Counted from the first letter of the stretch, positions 23,421-36,105 are shown. The stretch: 64,000 nt of DNA from Psococerastis gibbosa (GCA_963971405.1 OZ020486.1:2108001-2172000); one strand, 5' to 3'. The notes: generated by a model from the sequence alone, not told the origin. Made by a program: numbers and translations.

Positions 23421-24077
23421 ATGAAATTCATCTGCTATCCACTCGCATCGGTTAAAGACTTGATACGATACATAGCCAGCTCTTGCAACGTTTAAAGGCG
23501 TGGAACAAGGCATTCCATTACTAGAAATGTGTCCAGTTTTGAAGAGGCTCTACTCTGGTGGGTAAGGGTGGGTTCAACATGGTCGTTGGCTACATTAAAG
23601 TGTAAAGGAACATTATTTCTAACTTACGCCATCTCACTGATGTCTCTACAATACTGACAGTGCCCGACATCCGGATGCTTGTTAGCGCACACCCTCTAAG
23701 TGGCCTATTTTCAAATTTGTTTTGTGTGTTAGGGTTACTTTGTTATAAGTAAGAAAGAGACGCGCTAGGACGCTGGGGAGTAATGGACAAGACATGTTTG
23801 TCAGCTAAGTGACCTCCCCCCTCCCTCCAACCCCCTAATCCCTGACACTTTCTCCCCACATTTATAACATTTTCGCCTGTCTAGGTATTACCCAACCTTC
23901 GACAACTTTCGAGACGTTTCCAAAATGGAAGCACCTGCAGTTATCCAGAGAAAATGTAAGAGAACTTTGCTGGTGTTCCAACATGGATTTATATTGACAT
24001 GTTTAACACATTTTCTGTATTAATTGTCTTAAATCGGTTGACCAGTTTCATACATTCAACATTAGCCCACAGCGACA
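23421..24077. other. Unassigned stretch
   Basis: Nothing recognised. Confidence 0.4.
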
Positions 24078-24266
24078 CAGGTGGCAATGAGGTAGCGTGC
24101 TTGTACCTGTGCGAGTCTCGTCACACCTTGCGGTCGGAGACGTATCGTAACTCGACACAAATACCTATTATGTGACTTTTAGTGAGGCGATTGAAGAGAT
24201 TGATCGGATACATTCATTAAATTATTTGTATAGTTGATTTAACCTTTTATAAAGACAAAAAAGAGA
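24078..24266 (+). mobile_element. SINE3 copy
   Basis: Head GGTAGCGTGCTTGTACCTG, then GCGGTCGGAGACGT, GTAACTCGACACAA, GATCGGATACATTCATTAA and an AACCTTTTATAAA end. It is diverged relative to the copy at 19139. Confidence 0.8.
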
Positions 24267-24645
24267 AGGCATGCTAAGGAAATTACGTAAACTCGTTTCC
24301 ACACTTGGTTAAGTCGAGTTAACGCCTGTGTTGACGCCAACGGTAAGCATGCCTGAGCTTGCTCATTGGCACTTGTTCTCGGTGCCAATGGCTGGAAACT
24401 GATTCAGAAACAAATCCAATAATGAACCACAGTGAAGGAGTTGGCAGGGCTAGGTTCGATGGGTAGTAGGTACGTACATAATTGCATGCTTTATTATATC
24501 TGTTATAATATATAGGGCATTGGAGCATACAATAATATTATATTATATTGTGCATTACACCATTATTTTGGTTTGAAATTACATATAATATTAACTACCA
24601 ACCTTGTCAAAGAGCATATATAAGTAGAGAATTTAGTAGACACCA

Positions 24646-24720
24646 GACTTGTTGGGCTTGTGGCCCAGTAGATCGCGGGTTCGAATCCCACCAAGTCCAG
24701 TTTTTCTATATCCTCTAATT
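24646..24720 (+). mobile_element. tRNA-like SINE head with intact B box
   Basis: GACTTG at the start can pair with CAAGTC at the end of the arm GCGGGTTCGAATCCCACC. GGTTCGAATCC is a canonical pol III B box, and TTTTT follows at once. The D-arm region is shortened, so it is not a functional tRNA. The same arm and the following CTATATCCTCTAATTTC occur at 48985-49035, which shows a dispersed family. Confidence 0.65.
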
Positions 24721-25004
24721 TCGGTTAATTACGAGGACCTCTTGAACTTAATGACTGTATTATTACAATATACTCGTATATACCATATTCTCCTGACAAC
24801 GGGCTCCACCCTAATTGTCCAATGGCTATTATCACAGCAGGCAATGTAAGTCCTACTAACCCTTTGTTAAATAAAAAATTGACAAACCATATAGTAGCAT
24901 GCACAGAGGTTATACATACAGTACAACAGAGATTTTAGTATTATTAATTGAAAACCGGAAATTATGGACAGTGATTTACCGCCACCGCTGTCGGTGCGCT
25001 GTCG

Positions 25005-25270
25005 TTGTATCGATTGTTTCCGGTGCCATGGCGGAACCCAGTCCACGTCCAGTGGCGTGTCTGCAACATTAATTGAATTGAGTTTATAATCTCACGCAAT
25101 ATTGCACCTCTTTATATAATATAATATGCAGCCTGCAGTACTTTGCATAGCCACGACAGACATTTTGTTGTCTAATCCGACTGTTTCCGGTGCTAAGGCG
25201 GAACCCAGTGTTCAAGAGCAGTGGCGTGTCTGCACCGTTAATTGGATATAAACTGTCGCAATACACCACT
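25005..25270. repeat. Tandem duplication T4, about 168 bp unit
   Basis: The unit CGATTGTTTCCGGTGC-GGCGGAACCCAGT ... AGTGGCGTGTCTGCA ... TTAATTG ... CAAT occurs at about 25011-25100 and 25180-25262. A third, weak echo is near 25355-25405. Confidence 0.72.
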
Positions 25271-26802
25271 ATACTGTATATATAGTACATACATATCATA
25301 TACAAATAAACTAACTTTGAATGACAAAGACATTATTTTGTTGATATGTTACTCCGATTGCAGAAACTCAGAACTCAGTTATACGCTTATATAATCTCAA
25401 GCAATAAAGTAATGGTGGCTGTTTGAAATCATTCATAATTATAAAAATGTGAACTACGACGATCTGAACGTATGGGCCGTGGTAGAAGTGAGTCAGGAGC
25501 ATTTCAGACTCAGCCGAGGTTGGCAGCCTGCTTACGAAGATAAATAATTAAAATACGTACAGTATGAATAGTTCTGGGGCAATCACATTTAATAATACAT
25601 AAGCTACAAAGCACATGCACATGCTCTTAAAGTACAGTGGTCATACGTTGAGGTTCCTCGACGTACTTAATAGAATGTAACTTTGTGATATGGAAAACTA
25701 GGCGAAACTGTAACCATATAGCCTACGTATTTATGAACAGTAGGAACATAAGCGGACGGAGTTGCTGCACCTTCTTTATAGACTACATTACATTGCATTG
25801 CAATAAAATTACTATAGCTGGGCTTTTGCAGCTCGTACGCGATCAGGACCTGTTACATAGTTGTTTCATTTTTTTCTGAGAAAAAAATATTCTGCTAAAA
25901 TAAAAATTAAAAATTATTAAATTTATATTTACATATACAATACATATGATAAGGCTGGCGTTTTCATAAAGTATTAATTAAAATCACCACTGCAAATATT
26001 TTTATTCTTTCCCTAATAGTGACTGGCTGTATTGTACTTTTTATCCACGGACAGGTGTTGTACATTACAGTAGTTTATTTTTAAGTCTTAAAAAAGTGGT
26101 TTGATAGCAACTTTAAAAAGATAACTGAGAAAAAATAATAAAAAATAAAATAAAATCGACTATACAAAACGAGTTTGATGTAACTCATTAAAGTATTACC
26201 GTATTTAATTTAATTTGGAGTATCTCTTTTTCAAGGACCATAAAAATTGCCCTGATATATTCCGAGTGCTGGCATTATTCTTAATATTCCGCCAGTTTAC
26301 GGGCTATAAACAGAGGAGATAGGACTTTTTATTTTTGAGTGATAACAATATTATGACGTCAACAGAGAGGTGGACTTATGGCCGTTGTAAACTTTTAATA
26401 CTGTGCAGTATCTTCATTTGAAAATGAAGCTAGTCTTATGAAGTATTATAAGCTAGTCCAACGTGCTCAACTATTTTTTTTCTTCTTCTTCTGCTTTCTT
26501 CCTCTTTATAACCATTTACCCTTATGATATATTAACTCCAGAAATCATAGTGAATCCCAATCTTCATAGGTTTGAAGGATTAAAGTTGCACCTTGTCCAT
26601 AAAGAGTTGCAACTAAAAATTTTAATTCCCGTAGGGATAGCAATAATTGTGGTAACTGAAGTGAAGTTGGCTCGTTTATGCCAAGCAACTGTAAATATAT
26701 GGTGAGCATAGGTTGGTAGGCTAGCTATTATAGCATAAATTATTCCTAGATCTCCAAATGTTTCTTTTTTACCTCTTATATGAGCCTACTCCATCCTTCC
26801 TT
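25271..26802. other. Unassigned AT-rich stretch
   Basis: Contains AGTCCAACGTGCTCAACT with a TTCTTC-rich block at 26453-26510, repeated at 26942-27010 on the other side of an M2 fragment. No gene recognised. Confidence 0.4.
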
Positions 26803-26945
26803 CTGCTTTCCTATTACTACATAAGTATAAGGAAAGCTTTGTGATGATCAAAGTTTTCGATTCCGTTATTTTAATGGATTAACACGGTTTTTACGAAATT
26901 TCTGTCTGTCAGTCAGTCTGTCTGTCAACTTGTGGGCAAACTAGT
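26803..26945 (+). mobile_element. M2 fragment (5' end)
   Basis: TGCTTTCCTATTACTACATA, AGGAAAGCTTTGTGATGATC and GATTCCG match the M2 start, followed by a short (TCTG)n and GTGGGCAAACTA. The 3' two thirds are missing. Confidence 0.75.
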
Positions 26946-28044
26946 CCAACGTGCTTAATTGCACTTTTTTATGCTTTTTCTTCTCCTTCATCTTCTTCTG
27001 ATTTTTTCCTCTTTATGGACTTAGGCCTGGTCGACAACACTATTCAACTCTGTCCAATTAGAAATTTATTTAATTTATTTAATAAATTTAAATAAATAAG
27101 AACTGATATTATTTTTATTCATGTGAGAGGCTGAATCCAAGTGGTTTGGGATCCACTATAATCATTCACATCATTGCAAGTTCGCCTACACGAAGAATTG
27201 GCGCATCACAATACTGAAACTATGAGTAAGTGGCAGCTAAGGCAGTAGCAATTTTTGATGTCAGATCCATCAATCTTATCTTGTTCCCAAATAAAAGCTT
27301 AGAGGTGTTGATCCCGAACAAAATCAAGCAATTTGATTCGATTTGATTTTGGTATCAAATCCATCATTTAATTCTGTATTCAATTCAGCGAATATTTGTA
27401 TTTACTTTTTCATATATACTGTATGTACCTACGTCTATTTGTACTACAATATAATTTTTCATTTATTTTTTGCCATCATTTGACGCCTCTGCCTTCATTT
27501 AACACACTCACAGCCTCACGCGCCAACACTGTCAGGAACAGATATTGTAAATTCAGGGAGTAAATTCATATAGTAAAGTCAGGGACGGGTATATTAAATT
27601 ATTATAACGCAGAAATTGGTCCCAATAATAATTTTTCAAGTGACGTACCTAATTTACTTAATGTCAAAAATTTCAAAGGCTCCAAGAGCATAAAGAAATT
27701 GTGTTCAATCTAACTACCTACTATATACTGCATATACAGCCTATTGATCTTATGATGGTTTACCGGTACAATTCTTTTGACGGGATTCCATTATACTGTA
27801 TTATTGTTGTTTTGAGGGGTATTAATGACAGGGGGAGGGGGGGCCACATATTTAACGATTTCCTGTCATCCATGACAAATGACACCCCCAACCCCACAAT
27901 CTCATAAAGCAAATCACCTCCCTCTCCCCTCTTTTACCATTTTTGTATGCAGGTCAACCTTAACGACCTGAAAATTAGTAGAAAAACTGATTATTCTATT
28001 TATTAGGTCACCATCTGTTTGGTTTCTTTTGCATATGAAGTTTT
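26946..28044. other. Unassigned stretch
   Basis: AT-rich, with no recognisable gene or element. Confidence 0.4.
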
Positions 28045-28086
28045 TTGACTGGAAAAATGTGCCTGTTAAGAGCACCACCTTTAGAT

Positions 28087-28245
28087 ATGCTCCGCCATGT
28101 TACAAAACATGCCGTCAAAAGTAGTGCTCAGAGAGTGTTTTCCACGGGAGGTTCCCATCATCACTTGAAAAGCCTTGGATACCTTCTAATGATTGATTTC
28201 CCGAGAAACGTTTTGGTTATGAATAAAATGTTATTTTTTGAATAA
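28087..28245 (+). CDS. Possible 52-residue frame with a mitochondrial-presequence-like start
   Basis: An ATG at 28087 opens a 52-residue frame ending in TAA at 28243-28245. The frame itself is open further upstream, to an ATG at 28045. Residues 1-22 are basic and free of acidic residues (MLRHVTKHAVKSSAQRVFST), with the R-x-F/S-T pattern of an R-3 mitochondrial cleavage site, followed by a His-rich GGSHHHLK. CCTTTAG just before the ATG could be a splice acceptor or chance. No downstream donor is convincing and no protein family was recognised. It may be a first exon, a retrocopy fragment or coincidence. Confidence 0.2.
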   Translation: MLRHVTKHAVKSSAQRVFSTGGSHHHLKSLGYLLMIDFPRNVLVMNKMLFFE

Positions 28246-28672
28246 AATATGGATAGCCCAAATGCATTTCATACCTTGCCATTATTACAGTGTAGTATTG
28301 CATTAGTCTGCTCGTTCTAGACTTAGCATAGTTAATTCCCTGCTTTGGAATAGGGAAAATCAAGGCAATTATTTACCATACTAATATGGTCTATTTTTTT
28401 TACCTAGACTTAACGGTACCTATACTAAAGTTTATAAATATGATAGTAAGTGCGTGTTTTCACTCGTACTGATTTTATTAGTGGGTTTTAGTGCCTGTGT
28501 GTGTGCTGCCAACCAATGTTAGTTGAAACCCTGCATCCTCCAGGAAATGAACATTTATCAGATAGACCGGTCTCTGTGTGCAGGTCGCCACCTGTCCAGA
28601 TTATTATACCAGTACTTCATGTCTCTCCACAGCTAAAATCCTTGAGCGATTCTTCCAGACCCACTCTCCTGA

Positions 28673-29055
28673 GGCGCCCATTCCATTGACCGGCTAGGGC
28701 TATTTCCAAAAACAGTGACGTGGTAGCAGACATTCAAGACTTAGGTTGCGTTCCACTGATCTCGCATTGCAGAATGCAAATGACATTGACGGAAATTAGA
28801 ATTTTTCTTTTTAAAGAAATCTATTAAAATGTGTGTACTTAAAATATCCCATGACGCCATTTTTTAATTTTAGTTTGTTTGTTTGTGATTTTACTGAATG
28901 ATCATTGATCAATTTTAACTATGGCATAGTGGAAAATAAACATTTCCGTCAATTCTGCAATGCGAGGTCGGTGGAAACGCCACCTAAGTCTTGAATGTCT
29001 GCTACCACGTCACCGTTTTTGGAAATAGCCCTAGCCGGTCAATGGAATGGGCACT
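28673..29055. mobile_element. M1-family composite fold-back MITE, copy b
   Basis: A 383-bp palindrome-like element with inverted arms of about 115 bp. The outer end is GGCGCCCATTCCATTGACC, then GGCTAGGGCTATTTCCAA. TGACGTGGTAGCAGACATTC follows in both arms. A second, inner end (CTTAGGT-GCGTT-CCAC) then starts near 28741 and 28990, with GCATTGCAGAAT inside it. It is non-coding. A close copy is at 54896-55283. Confidence 0.88.
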
Positions 29056-29149
29056 TAGATCGTGCTCATCTGTTGGGTTTCCGTGCCTCTTCCTCTCTAT
29101 CTCCTTCTAAGAAGCCACTCTGCTGCCTAGTCACGATGAATCATTTCCG

Positions 29150-29345
29150 GGCAAATAGGGAACAGTTACCAGAAAATCGTGAGACGATGAGTTGAGTGCT
29201 ATCCTTCGCTCGGTCCGATTCTATATTCTCCTACTTTATACTTTTACTACTACTATGTGGTTAATTATATGGGTTAATTGTAAGAGTGGGCCGAAAGGCC
29301 AAAATTCGCCCACATGGAAAATAAAGACAATTTTCTTTCTTTCTT
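29150..29345 (+). mobile_element. 3' tail of a LINE or SINE with (TTTC)n
   Basis: GTTAATTGTAAGAGTGGGCC, GAAAGGCCAAAATTCGCCCA and AATAAAGACAATTTTCTTTC end in (TTTC)n. GGGCCGAAAGGCC can form a small hairpin. The same tail is at 54768-54835 and 56975-57045, and in part at 59467-59522. The upstream limit is uncertain. Confidence 0.65.
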
Positions 29346-29495
29346 ATTTCTCTCTAATATATATTTGATTCATAGGGTCGTGTAAGTATGCTATGCTTAT
29401 AGCTTATAGCCTCTGCAGCAACGACAATTCGGCCTCGAGAATCCACGTGTATTCGGCAATCGGGGTAAGAATAGGCCTACTCATATGGGCTAAGT

Positions 29496-29831
29496 CAGTG
29501 GCGGACTGGGACTGGAAATCCGACCTGGTATTTACGGATACCGCGGCCTCTCAGGTAAAAAAGGCTTAAGTTACAAAGTCAACTGTTTTCAAAGTACCAT
29601 GCAGTGGACACCCATATCCCTAGGGCCTAGGCTGAACTGAATAAATAGTCTTTCAATAAAAGAAAAATTGAATGAAATGAAAACGCCCGAAAACATTTAA
29701 AATGTTTGTTGTTTTAAAACACAAATTTTATTTTATTTTATTTTGAAATATGTTACGATTTTTTTCCTTCTACTTTTTGGTCCGGCTCACCGGGCAAATG
29801 CCCGTCTGCCCACCGGCTCAGTCCACCTCTG
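29496..29831. mobile_element. hAT-like non-autonomous element
   Basis: Starts CAGTGGCGGACTGGGACTGG and ends CACCGGCTCAGTCCACCTCTG-like, an imperfect inverted pair of the CAGTGGCGGA hAT type. The flanking octamers GGCTAAGT and GTCTATGT match at 6 of 8 positions, fitting a decayed 8-bp duplication. No transposase frame. Confidence 0.68.
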
Positions 29832-29839
29832 GTCTATGT

Positions 29840-30740
29840 ACAGTACCGTCAATCGTTTAGTAATCAATACCAATGTCAATATATGCGTTGTAAATGCCCA
29901 AAATAATGCTCCTGTGGAATAATAAAACGAAACGCTATGCAAAGGCACTCGGTTTTGTTCAAAATTTAGATATCGAGGCATTAAAAAACCAGATAGAAAT
30001 TCAAAGTTGAGCCTTTGGGGGAAAAGTTGGCGTTCCTAACTTTCAAATCCGTTTTCTCAATTTGAGAAATATTTCTGTTTCGTCTTGCCCTTTTATTTTC
30101 TTTCATTCCCAGCAGGACCTAACCGATTTATACATTTGAAAGCGTCGGAAGCGCTTTTTTAAGACACTGATTCAAACATTTTATTGTTTACGTATTTTTT
30201 TCTTCGCCTGTAATTCTTCCCACCAGATTTCTACCTAACAATTCTATACTGAATGGTTTGAATCATAGGTAGGGAGGAGTAGAATGAGGGGGAGGGGGAG
30301 CAATTGAATCTTCCATTGTTCGCAATACGATGATCGTAATAGAGCAAAAGGCACAGAAATGTGCCACTAAGCTTAAAAACCAAATAAACTACATACATTT
30401 TTGTTCGACTGTCTTTTCCCCTTGAAACTTAATTTTTTTTGTCTGGCAGGCATTATATTGTATATATAAGTTTAAAATGAACAGTTGCATTGAAATGAAA
30501 TAGCTAGAGCTCGGTTAGTGAAGACTTGAATCTTCTATCTACTGCAAATTATATTGCACATAAAAAAAAACATTTTTACAATACCTCGAAACCGTTGATT
30601 AGAATGTGATGAAACTTTAGTAGGGGGTACTGGGTTCACTCCCGACGGTCGCTAGACCAAAAAATATGTAAATATGTAGGTATTGTCAACCCAAGTTAAA
30701 GAAAGTTACAATAGTCCGCGTTTTCATGTTTTTCCATGTT
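29840..30740. other. Unassigned stretch
   Basis: Nothing recognised. G-rich tract at about 30289-30299. Confidence 0.4.
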
Positions 30741-30929
30741 GTGTAGAGTAATAAAATTAAACAAATTTGCACAATTTCCTCATAAACATACAGTATATAC
30801 TATATTATTAAAAGTTAAAAATTAGTTATAGCTGTTTCGGTGTTACACCATCATCAATCTGATGATGGTGTAACATATATATGTTTATGTGGAAATTGTG
30901 CAAATTTGTTTAATTTTATTACTCTACAC
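30741..30929. mobile_element. Fold-back element with internal perfect hairpin
   Basis: The first roughly 50 bases (GTGTAGAGTAATAAAATTAA onward) recur inverted at the right end (30881-30929). Between them 30842-30874 is a perfect hairpin with 15-bp arms GTTACACCATCATCA and a 3-nt loop. No coding sequence. The target duplication is not clear. Confidence 0.8.
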
Positions 30930-33751
30930 ATCATGATTCGTTTCCACGAGAGAAACCCTACATTGGAATTTTCCATGTTACACAGAATTTGTTAATATTA
31001 ACTTATATTAGGTTTGATGTGCCACCGCCCCACGCTTAGGCTTGAGGCCTGAGGGGGCACAGCTTGTAATTTTATGTCCACCAACCAGTTTCATAACAAT
31101 CTGATCAAAAGGCATTGTGGAAAAACAACACGGTCCTTTTTTTATTTACAGTATAATAAGCATTAAACATTAACTTAGGACTGTGTACCTGCAACGCCTG
31201 ATAATTATAATTTTCAAAAACCTTTTTGTTATATAAAAGTGGCTGCCGCTGACGAGTCGCCCGGGGCAGTTCTGAGTCAGCAGTGCAGGTGCTGTTATCC
31301 CCCCTCTTAATTAAAATGAGCCTTAGGGTATTATGAATACAACAAAAGGCATTAACAACAATGATTCTCCAGCCACTGTTCCGCGTCGATAGTCAGTTTT
31401 GTGCTTATAACGAAGGCTGGACCGACAGCGGTCAAGTCCGAGTAAAAGGTGGCAGGAGAGAGAATATGGTCTCTCCATATACAGTATACATCATGTCTCC
31501 GTCTGTCCCTAGGGTAGCTGCTTCATAAGTTATGCGTATTTTAGCTACTTTATTTATTATTTGAGGGCATTTAAAGGATGTAGGCCTACTTGTAGTGGCC
31601 CATTGGACCTTGCCTTGCCAACGACCGCCTCGGTTTTCGGTATTGTATCCATATGAATCGAAAAACTGGTTCATGTTCACGATGTCAACCCACACCAACT
31701 GTACAAGTGACAATGGACAAGCTGAGATATGCTTAGTATTGGCGTTGTATGTACCGTAACTGGCGTTAGCTCGACTTATTCAAGATCGTCAACGAGACAT
31801 TCCACCTACTAAGGGCCGTTCTTACCTCCTACCCTTAGAAATACCTAGGTGTGGTACCGCCATCTACGAATGCAGGCGCGGCGCCGTTCAACATTCATTA
31901 CCGAGACTTTCCACGGGATGGGTACCGGCTTAAGGACGGATTCGAGATTTTTTCGTGCAGAGTAGGTATTCTTTAGATCTGTCTAAACGAGTCAGTTGAG
32001 GGACTACCAGACAGGAAAAAGTAATATAAGAGTAAACATCAAAAACCGTGTCTCATGAACTATCGTAGAGCTGTCAATAATATCAGGACAAACAAAAGAA
32101 ATGTTTCTGCTCATTTTGATGCATGATGTACCTATATATACAGGTACGAGTATATCTCTTTCTAGTTTCTAACACAGATTAGCCACAATTATAGAGTTTT
32201 ATTCGTTAAGAAAAACTGTTGGTGGAATGGTACTAGTTCAAGAACTGTGGCCAATTGGTGTCGGTGAAGGCCACTTGTCATATATCGAAATGTAAAGTGC
32301 TGAGGAGTCTTTGTTCTAATTTAACTCTTGTTTTGACGGCCCTACAGTCTATATCTCCTGTGAAAATCAGCAAATCAGCTTTTTACAAGAAACACTTAGG
32401 GGGGGGGGGAGTAACTCCAATTCGCTCTCAACATGTCGAAAGTCATTCATCATTTCAACATTCTACGATATTCTAAAATAAATAGCGTCTGCTTACCATG
32501 ACACACTCTGTAAAGGGCCAAATACAACTTCCCCATGATTCGGAATGTTTTTGTGACGTGAGGTCACCTTATTAACGTGTGATCACTGACCGACCTACAG
32601 TAATTACTGTAGGCTATCTATCTTCTTAACGTTCGGCACTGAACTACAACAGGGCTCCCTTATAGCTTTCACTGGCATAGGGGTGACCAAAATAATAATG
32701 AGCCATCCTGTATAGTGCACCTACCTCAATTTTTTTTTCACAGAGTGTGGACTTGTATGTCTTGTTATATTTTCTTGGTCAATAAATTTAGTAACATACG
32801 TCCTTTCTAAAAAATTTAAAGATATTAAAATATACTAGTAATTTTGTGAACCCTACCCATGGGGCTCACTTGCATTGTTCCGGTGTATAAAGTGCAGTGC
32901 TTAAGCACAAAATCAGTATTACGTACAATCGTGTATATCGTATATCATCTATCGTATAATCGTTTATAATACCTTAGAAATAATAAAAATAAAGAACCAA
33001 GTGATTACCTTATCCAGTATATATTATATAGTAGTACAAACAGTACATGTTTTAATATTTTACTATATATTGGTATCGTCTTCATTGTTTCATGGTTCAT
33101 TAAAAAAAAACAATTTTATATACCGGTACAACGATAATTTTTTTTCTGTATTTATAATAAGTTAGGTAGGTAGTCTTTTATTGTACTAGTTTTAAGTTAG
33201 TTTTAATAATAGTAATTAGTTTTAGTTTGAGGGCCCCATCACGGAAAAACCCTAATGGTGCCCCTCTGAACCACTAATGCTACAATTGTATACTTTTTCA
33301 TGTAATAAAGATTTACCTCAGAATAATTATCTTATTTGATAAATTATAAATTATTCTGCTGCTACGGCTACCGAATGGCTCGGATGGGGGGGGGGGCTCC
33401 GTTATAGGATCAAGACTTTAGAGAGGGGGGGGGGCGCTCGGAGCCTCGGACCCACTGCCCATGGACCAGAAAAGAAACAAATTATAAATTTTCAATGCTG
33501 AAATAGGCCCTACTTATTTTTTAAATGCTCAAAGTGTGTAAACTATTTTACACCTAAATTTTATAAATGTTCCCCCAGCCCGTACGCTCACTCCGTCACG
33601 TCGATTAGGCCATGCTGTTGTTTCTAACGCCTGCTTTCAGCATTTCTGCTTTAAGCAACCCTGTCAGCCTGGCGGGAGGAGTGAGTCTGTTTGTTAACTT
33701 GAGGCACCTAAAGGGCAGACTCTATCACCTCAGGGAAAGGGGAGTTGACTA
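30930..33751. other. Long unassigned stretch
   Basis: No supported gene, RNA or mobile element. G runs at 32399-32408, 33387-33396 and 33427-33435. Short open frames lack domains and splice context. Confidence 0.45.
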
Positions 33752-33964
33752 ACAGGGTGGACCTCCTGATTATAGTGGATTCCGAACCACTTGGGGAACA
33801 TGGTAAAGTCACACGATTAGAGGTGACCAGGACTCGACTTATAATGCCTAAGCGCGTTATCATGTCCCACCAGGTTCCCCTGCCAACGCTGTGCACACTA
33901 CCAAGTTGCCGCAGTTTGAAACATGCTCTACTCTAATGGAATCAACATGGTAAGGCCGTTGGCG
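33752..33964 (-). mobile_element. SINE2 copy, diverged
   Basis: Shares TGGACCTCCTGATTATAGTG, CCGAACCACTTGG, TAAAGTCACACGATTAG and GTGCACAC with SINE2. It has a foreign segment at about 33834-33868 and lost its tail. The oldest-looking copy of the family here. Confidence 0.8.
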
Positions 33965-34483
33965 ATTAGACCATGCAGGCAATTAAAGACTTTTTGATCA
34001 GTATCTCCCGAGATAGTGTTCTTAGTGTTCTTAAAGGGGTGATTTTCACTATCCGCCTGCAGCTCAGCTTAGTTTAGGCTAATATCTGCAAAGAATTACC
34101 GTCTATTGAAGAAATTATTGTACACCACTGGAGATACCCCCTCCCCTTGTTGTAATCTTGTTAGAGAGTCGGTACACCGACACAGGCCGTCTAATGTTAC
34201 AATTCCCCTACACTTAGGGCTATTAAATCACTTTTCTATTGATCGCCAATTGAAATTCCTTTCAATATTGGAAATGTTATCACGTAGGTAACAACACTTG
34301 CAGATACAGGGCAATATTTAACTCTGTAGACAGGCAGGAGAGTTAGAGAAATGTATAAATGGACGGAAATGTGATTCAAACCCGCATCTCCACCTTGCTG
34401 GGGTTGGTTACTGTATTCAGACCATCTTAATAAGTAGCATATTATGGTGCATTTTATTTTATTCTATTATTTTATTTAAAAAA
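33965..34483. other. Unassigned stretch
   Basis: Nothing recognised. Confidence 0.4.
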
Positions 34484-34588
34484 AGATTATTTGCATTCAA
34501 TGAATGTATCCGAATAACCTCGGTAAGTCGCCTCGGTAAGTAATACCTGTGTTGAGTTACAACAGGTACCATTATGCCATCGAAGGTC
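34484..34588 (-). mobile_element. SINE3 fragment
   Basis: Minus orientation: GAATGAATGTATCCGA-type core, GTTGAGTTACAACA and GCCATCGAAG. The A-rich tail is at the left. About 105 bp; much of the tRNA-like head is deleted. Confidence 0.72.
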
Positions 34589-34895
34589 TTATTACTTATC
34601 GTGAATTTCTTATGATAGTTAGTTGTACATGTAAGTATTTGGTATTTTGTTGACGCACTGTTTTAGAAGTAGTATAGCTCTTCCATAACTCCAGTAATTT
34701 CTTAAGATTTTATGAACTGTATAATTATAATGATTTTAACCCTGTATCGATCAGGACGGAGAACCGACCTATCATATCAAACCGTAGAGCAATCATACAA
34801 TACAATACAATATATTTCCTTTAAATTATATAATACATGTAAAGTGTAAGATAAAATCGTCAGAGTATCGTCAAAATCAGGTAGTTTTGTTATTG

Positions 34896-36105
34896 TCATT
34901 GTGCTAGTGCCTCAGTGACAGGGTAAAATGCTTTCTCTAAGGGATGGTTTCTAATCAATTTAGGGAAGTTAGAAGCATTTCTCGCCACTCTCAGTTCAAT
35001 CGGGAGTTTTTTAAGGTGGGCGAAACCTTGTAGTATAGGATCCAGTCGCTCACACTTGGCTGTGCGTGGCGCTGGCCTTACAAGGTCTCCCCGTTGCCCC
35101 GTGTTGTAGGTGTGAGTGTCCCCGTTTTGTTTAAATGTCCCCCACACCTCAGGCTTTAAGATATGTAAGATGCAGCTAAATATGTACAGACTTGGGGCTA
35201 TCATGATTTTTAATGATTTGAAGTGAGAGCGCCAACTGTCACGGGGTCCCAGTCTTAGCATGTATCGCACTCCCCTCCTTTGAAGCCTGAGTACAGCGTC
35301 CATGTTCCCTACGGAGGCCCCTCCCCAGGCCAATATGCTGTAGTTTATATGGCTGATTACAAGTGAATGGTAGGCCCGGAGAGTTACCTCTGGAGGATAC
35401 ACAGAGCTGAGGCGCCTGACTACAAAGAGGCCACTATTTAGTTTTTTTAATAGCTCAGCCACGTGTTTATTCCAGTTTAAGTCCTTGTCAACTTGCATTC
35501 CTAAGAATCTGACGCTGTCGGTTGCAGTTACTGGTTGTCCTGCTATGCATGGGTATATGTCGAGCTCAGGTAGGGAGTTAGAGAACACTGTTAGTTGCGT
35601 TGTTGTTTTGTTTAGCCCATGTGTGGCAAATTCGAGTCTTATGTCATCTAGCTTTTTAGTGCACATTATCGCAGTTTCTTCTATTGAAGGACCAGTTATG
35701 ATGTATGAGTATCGTCCGTGAACATCAGCCTTTCGTTTTCATTACTTTCAAGTTGTGCGTTTATTTAAGTTACTCGTAGTAATTATTTTTAGTTAACATA
35801 GAGTAGATAGAAAAGTGGTTCCATAACGGAGCCTTGCCCTACGCCTATGTTGTTTGTAGCTACTTCTGTAATCCTCTGTCCGATCTTCCACTTCTGGATT
35901 TTTCTCTTGGATTTCTACGTATTGTTTGCGGTCAGATAGGAAGCTTGCGATCCAGTTTAATGCTTCTCCTCGTATACCGTAGCACACTAGCTTTTCCAGT
36001 AGTAGTTTATGCTGTACGCAGTCGAATGCGGCTGTGAGGTCTAGGTAAGCGCCTAATGTGATGAGCTTTTTGACTTTGTTGTTCAATATGTGCTCGAGTG
36101 CTCAT
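34896..36105 (-). pseudogene. LINE reverse transcriptase, palm to C-terminus, frameshifted
   Basis: On the minus strand, 36086-35860 gives motif A of a LINE reverse transcriptase (YLDLTAAFDCVQHKLL, then ALNWIASFLSDRKQYVEI). After a frameshift near 35850, motif B reads GVGQGSVMEPLFYLLYVN. Then FTDD replaces the usual FADD/YADD catalytic box (about 35708-35722). A further shift leads into a clean 256-residue frame (34896-35666) with VRFLGMQVDKDLNWNKHV, SGLFVVRRLSSVYPP, LRLQRRGVRYML and LKKLPIELR. Endonuclease and N-terminal parts are missing. With at least two shifts it is inactive. It fits the Jockey/CR1-like group; the exact clade is not established. Confidence 0.88.

Noticed and set aside
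24646-24700. Functional tRNA gene
   Set aside because: Acceptor-like ends and a B box exist, but the D-arm region is shortened and the same arm is dispersed at 48985; a SINE head fits better.
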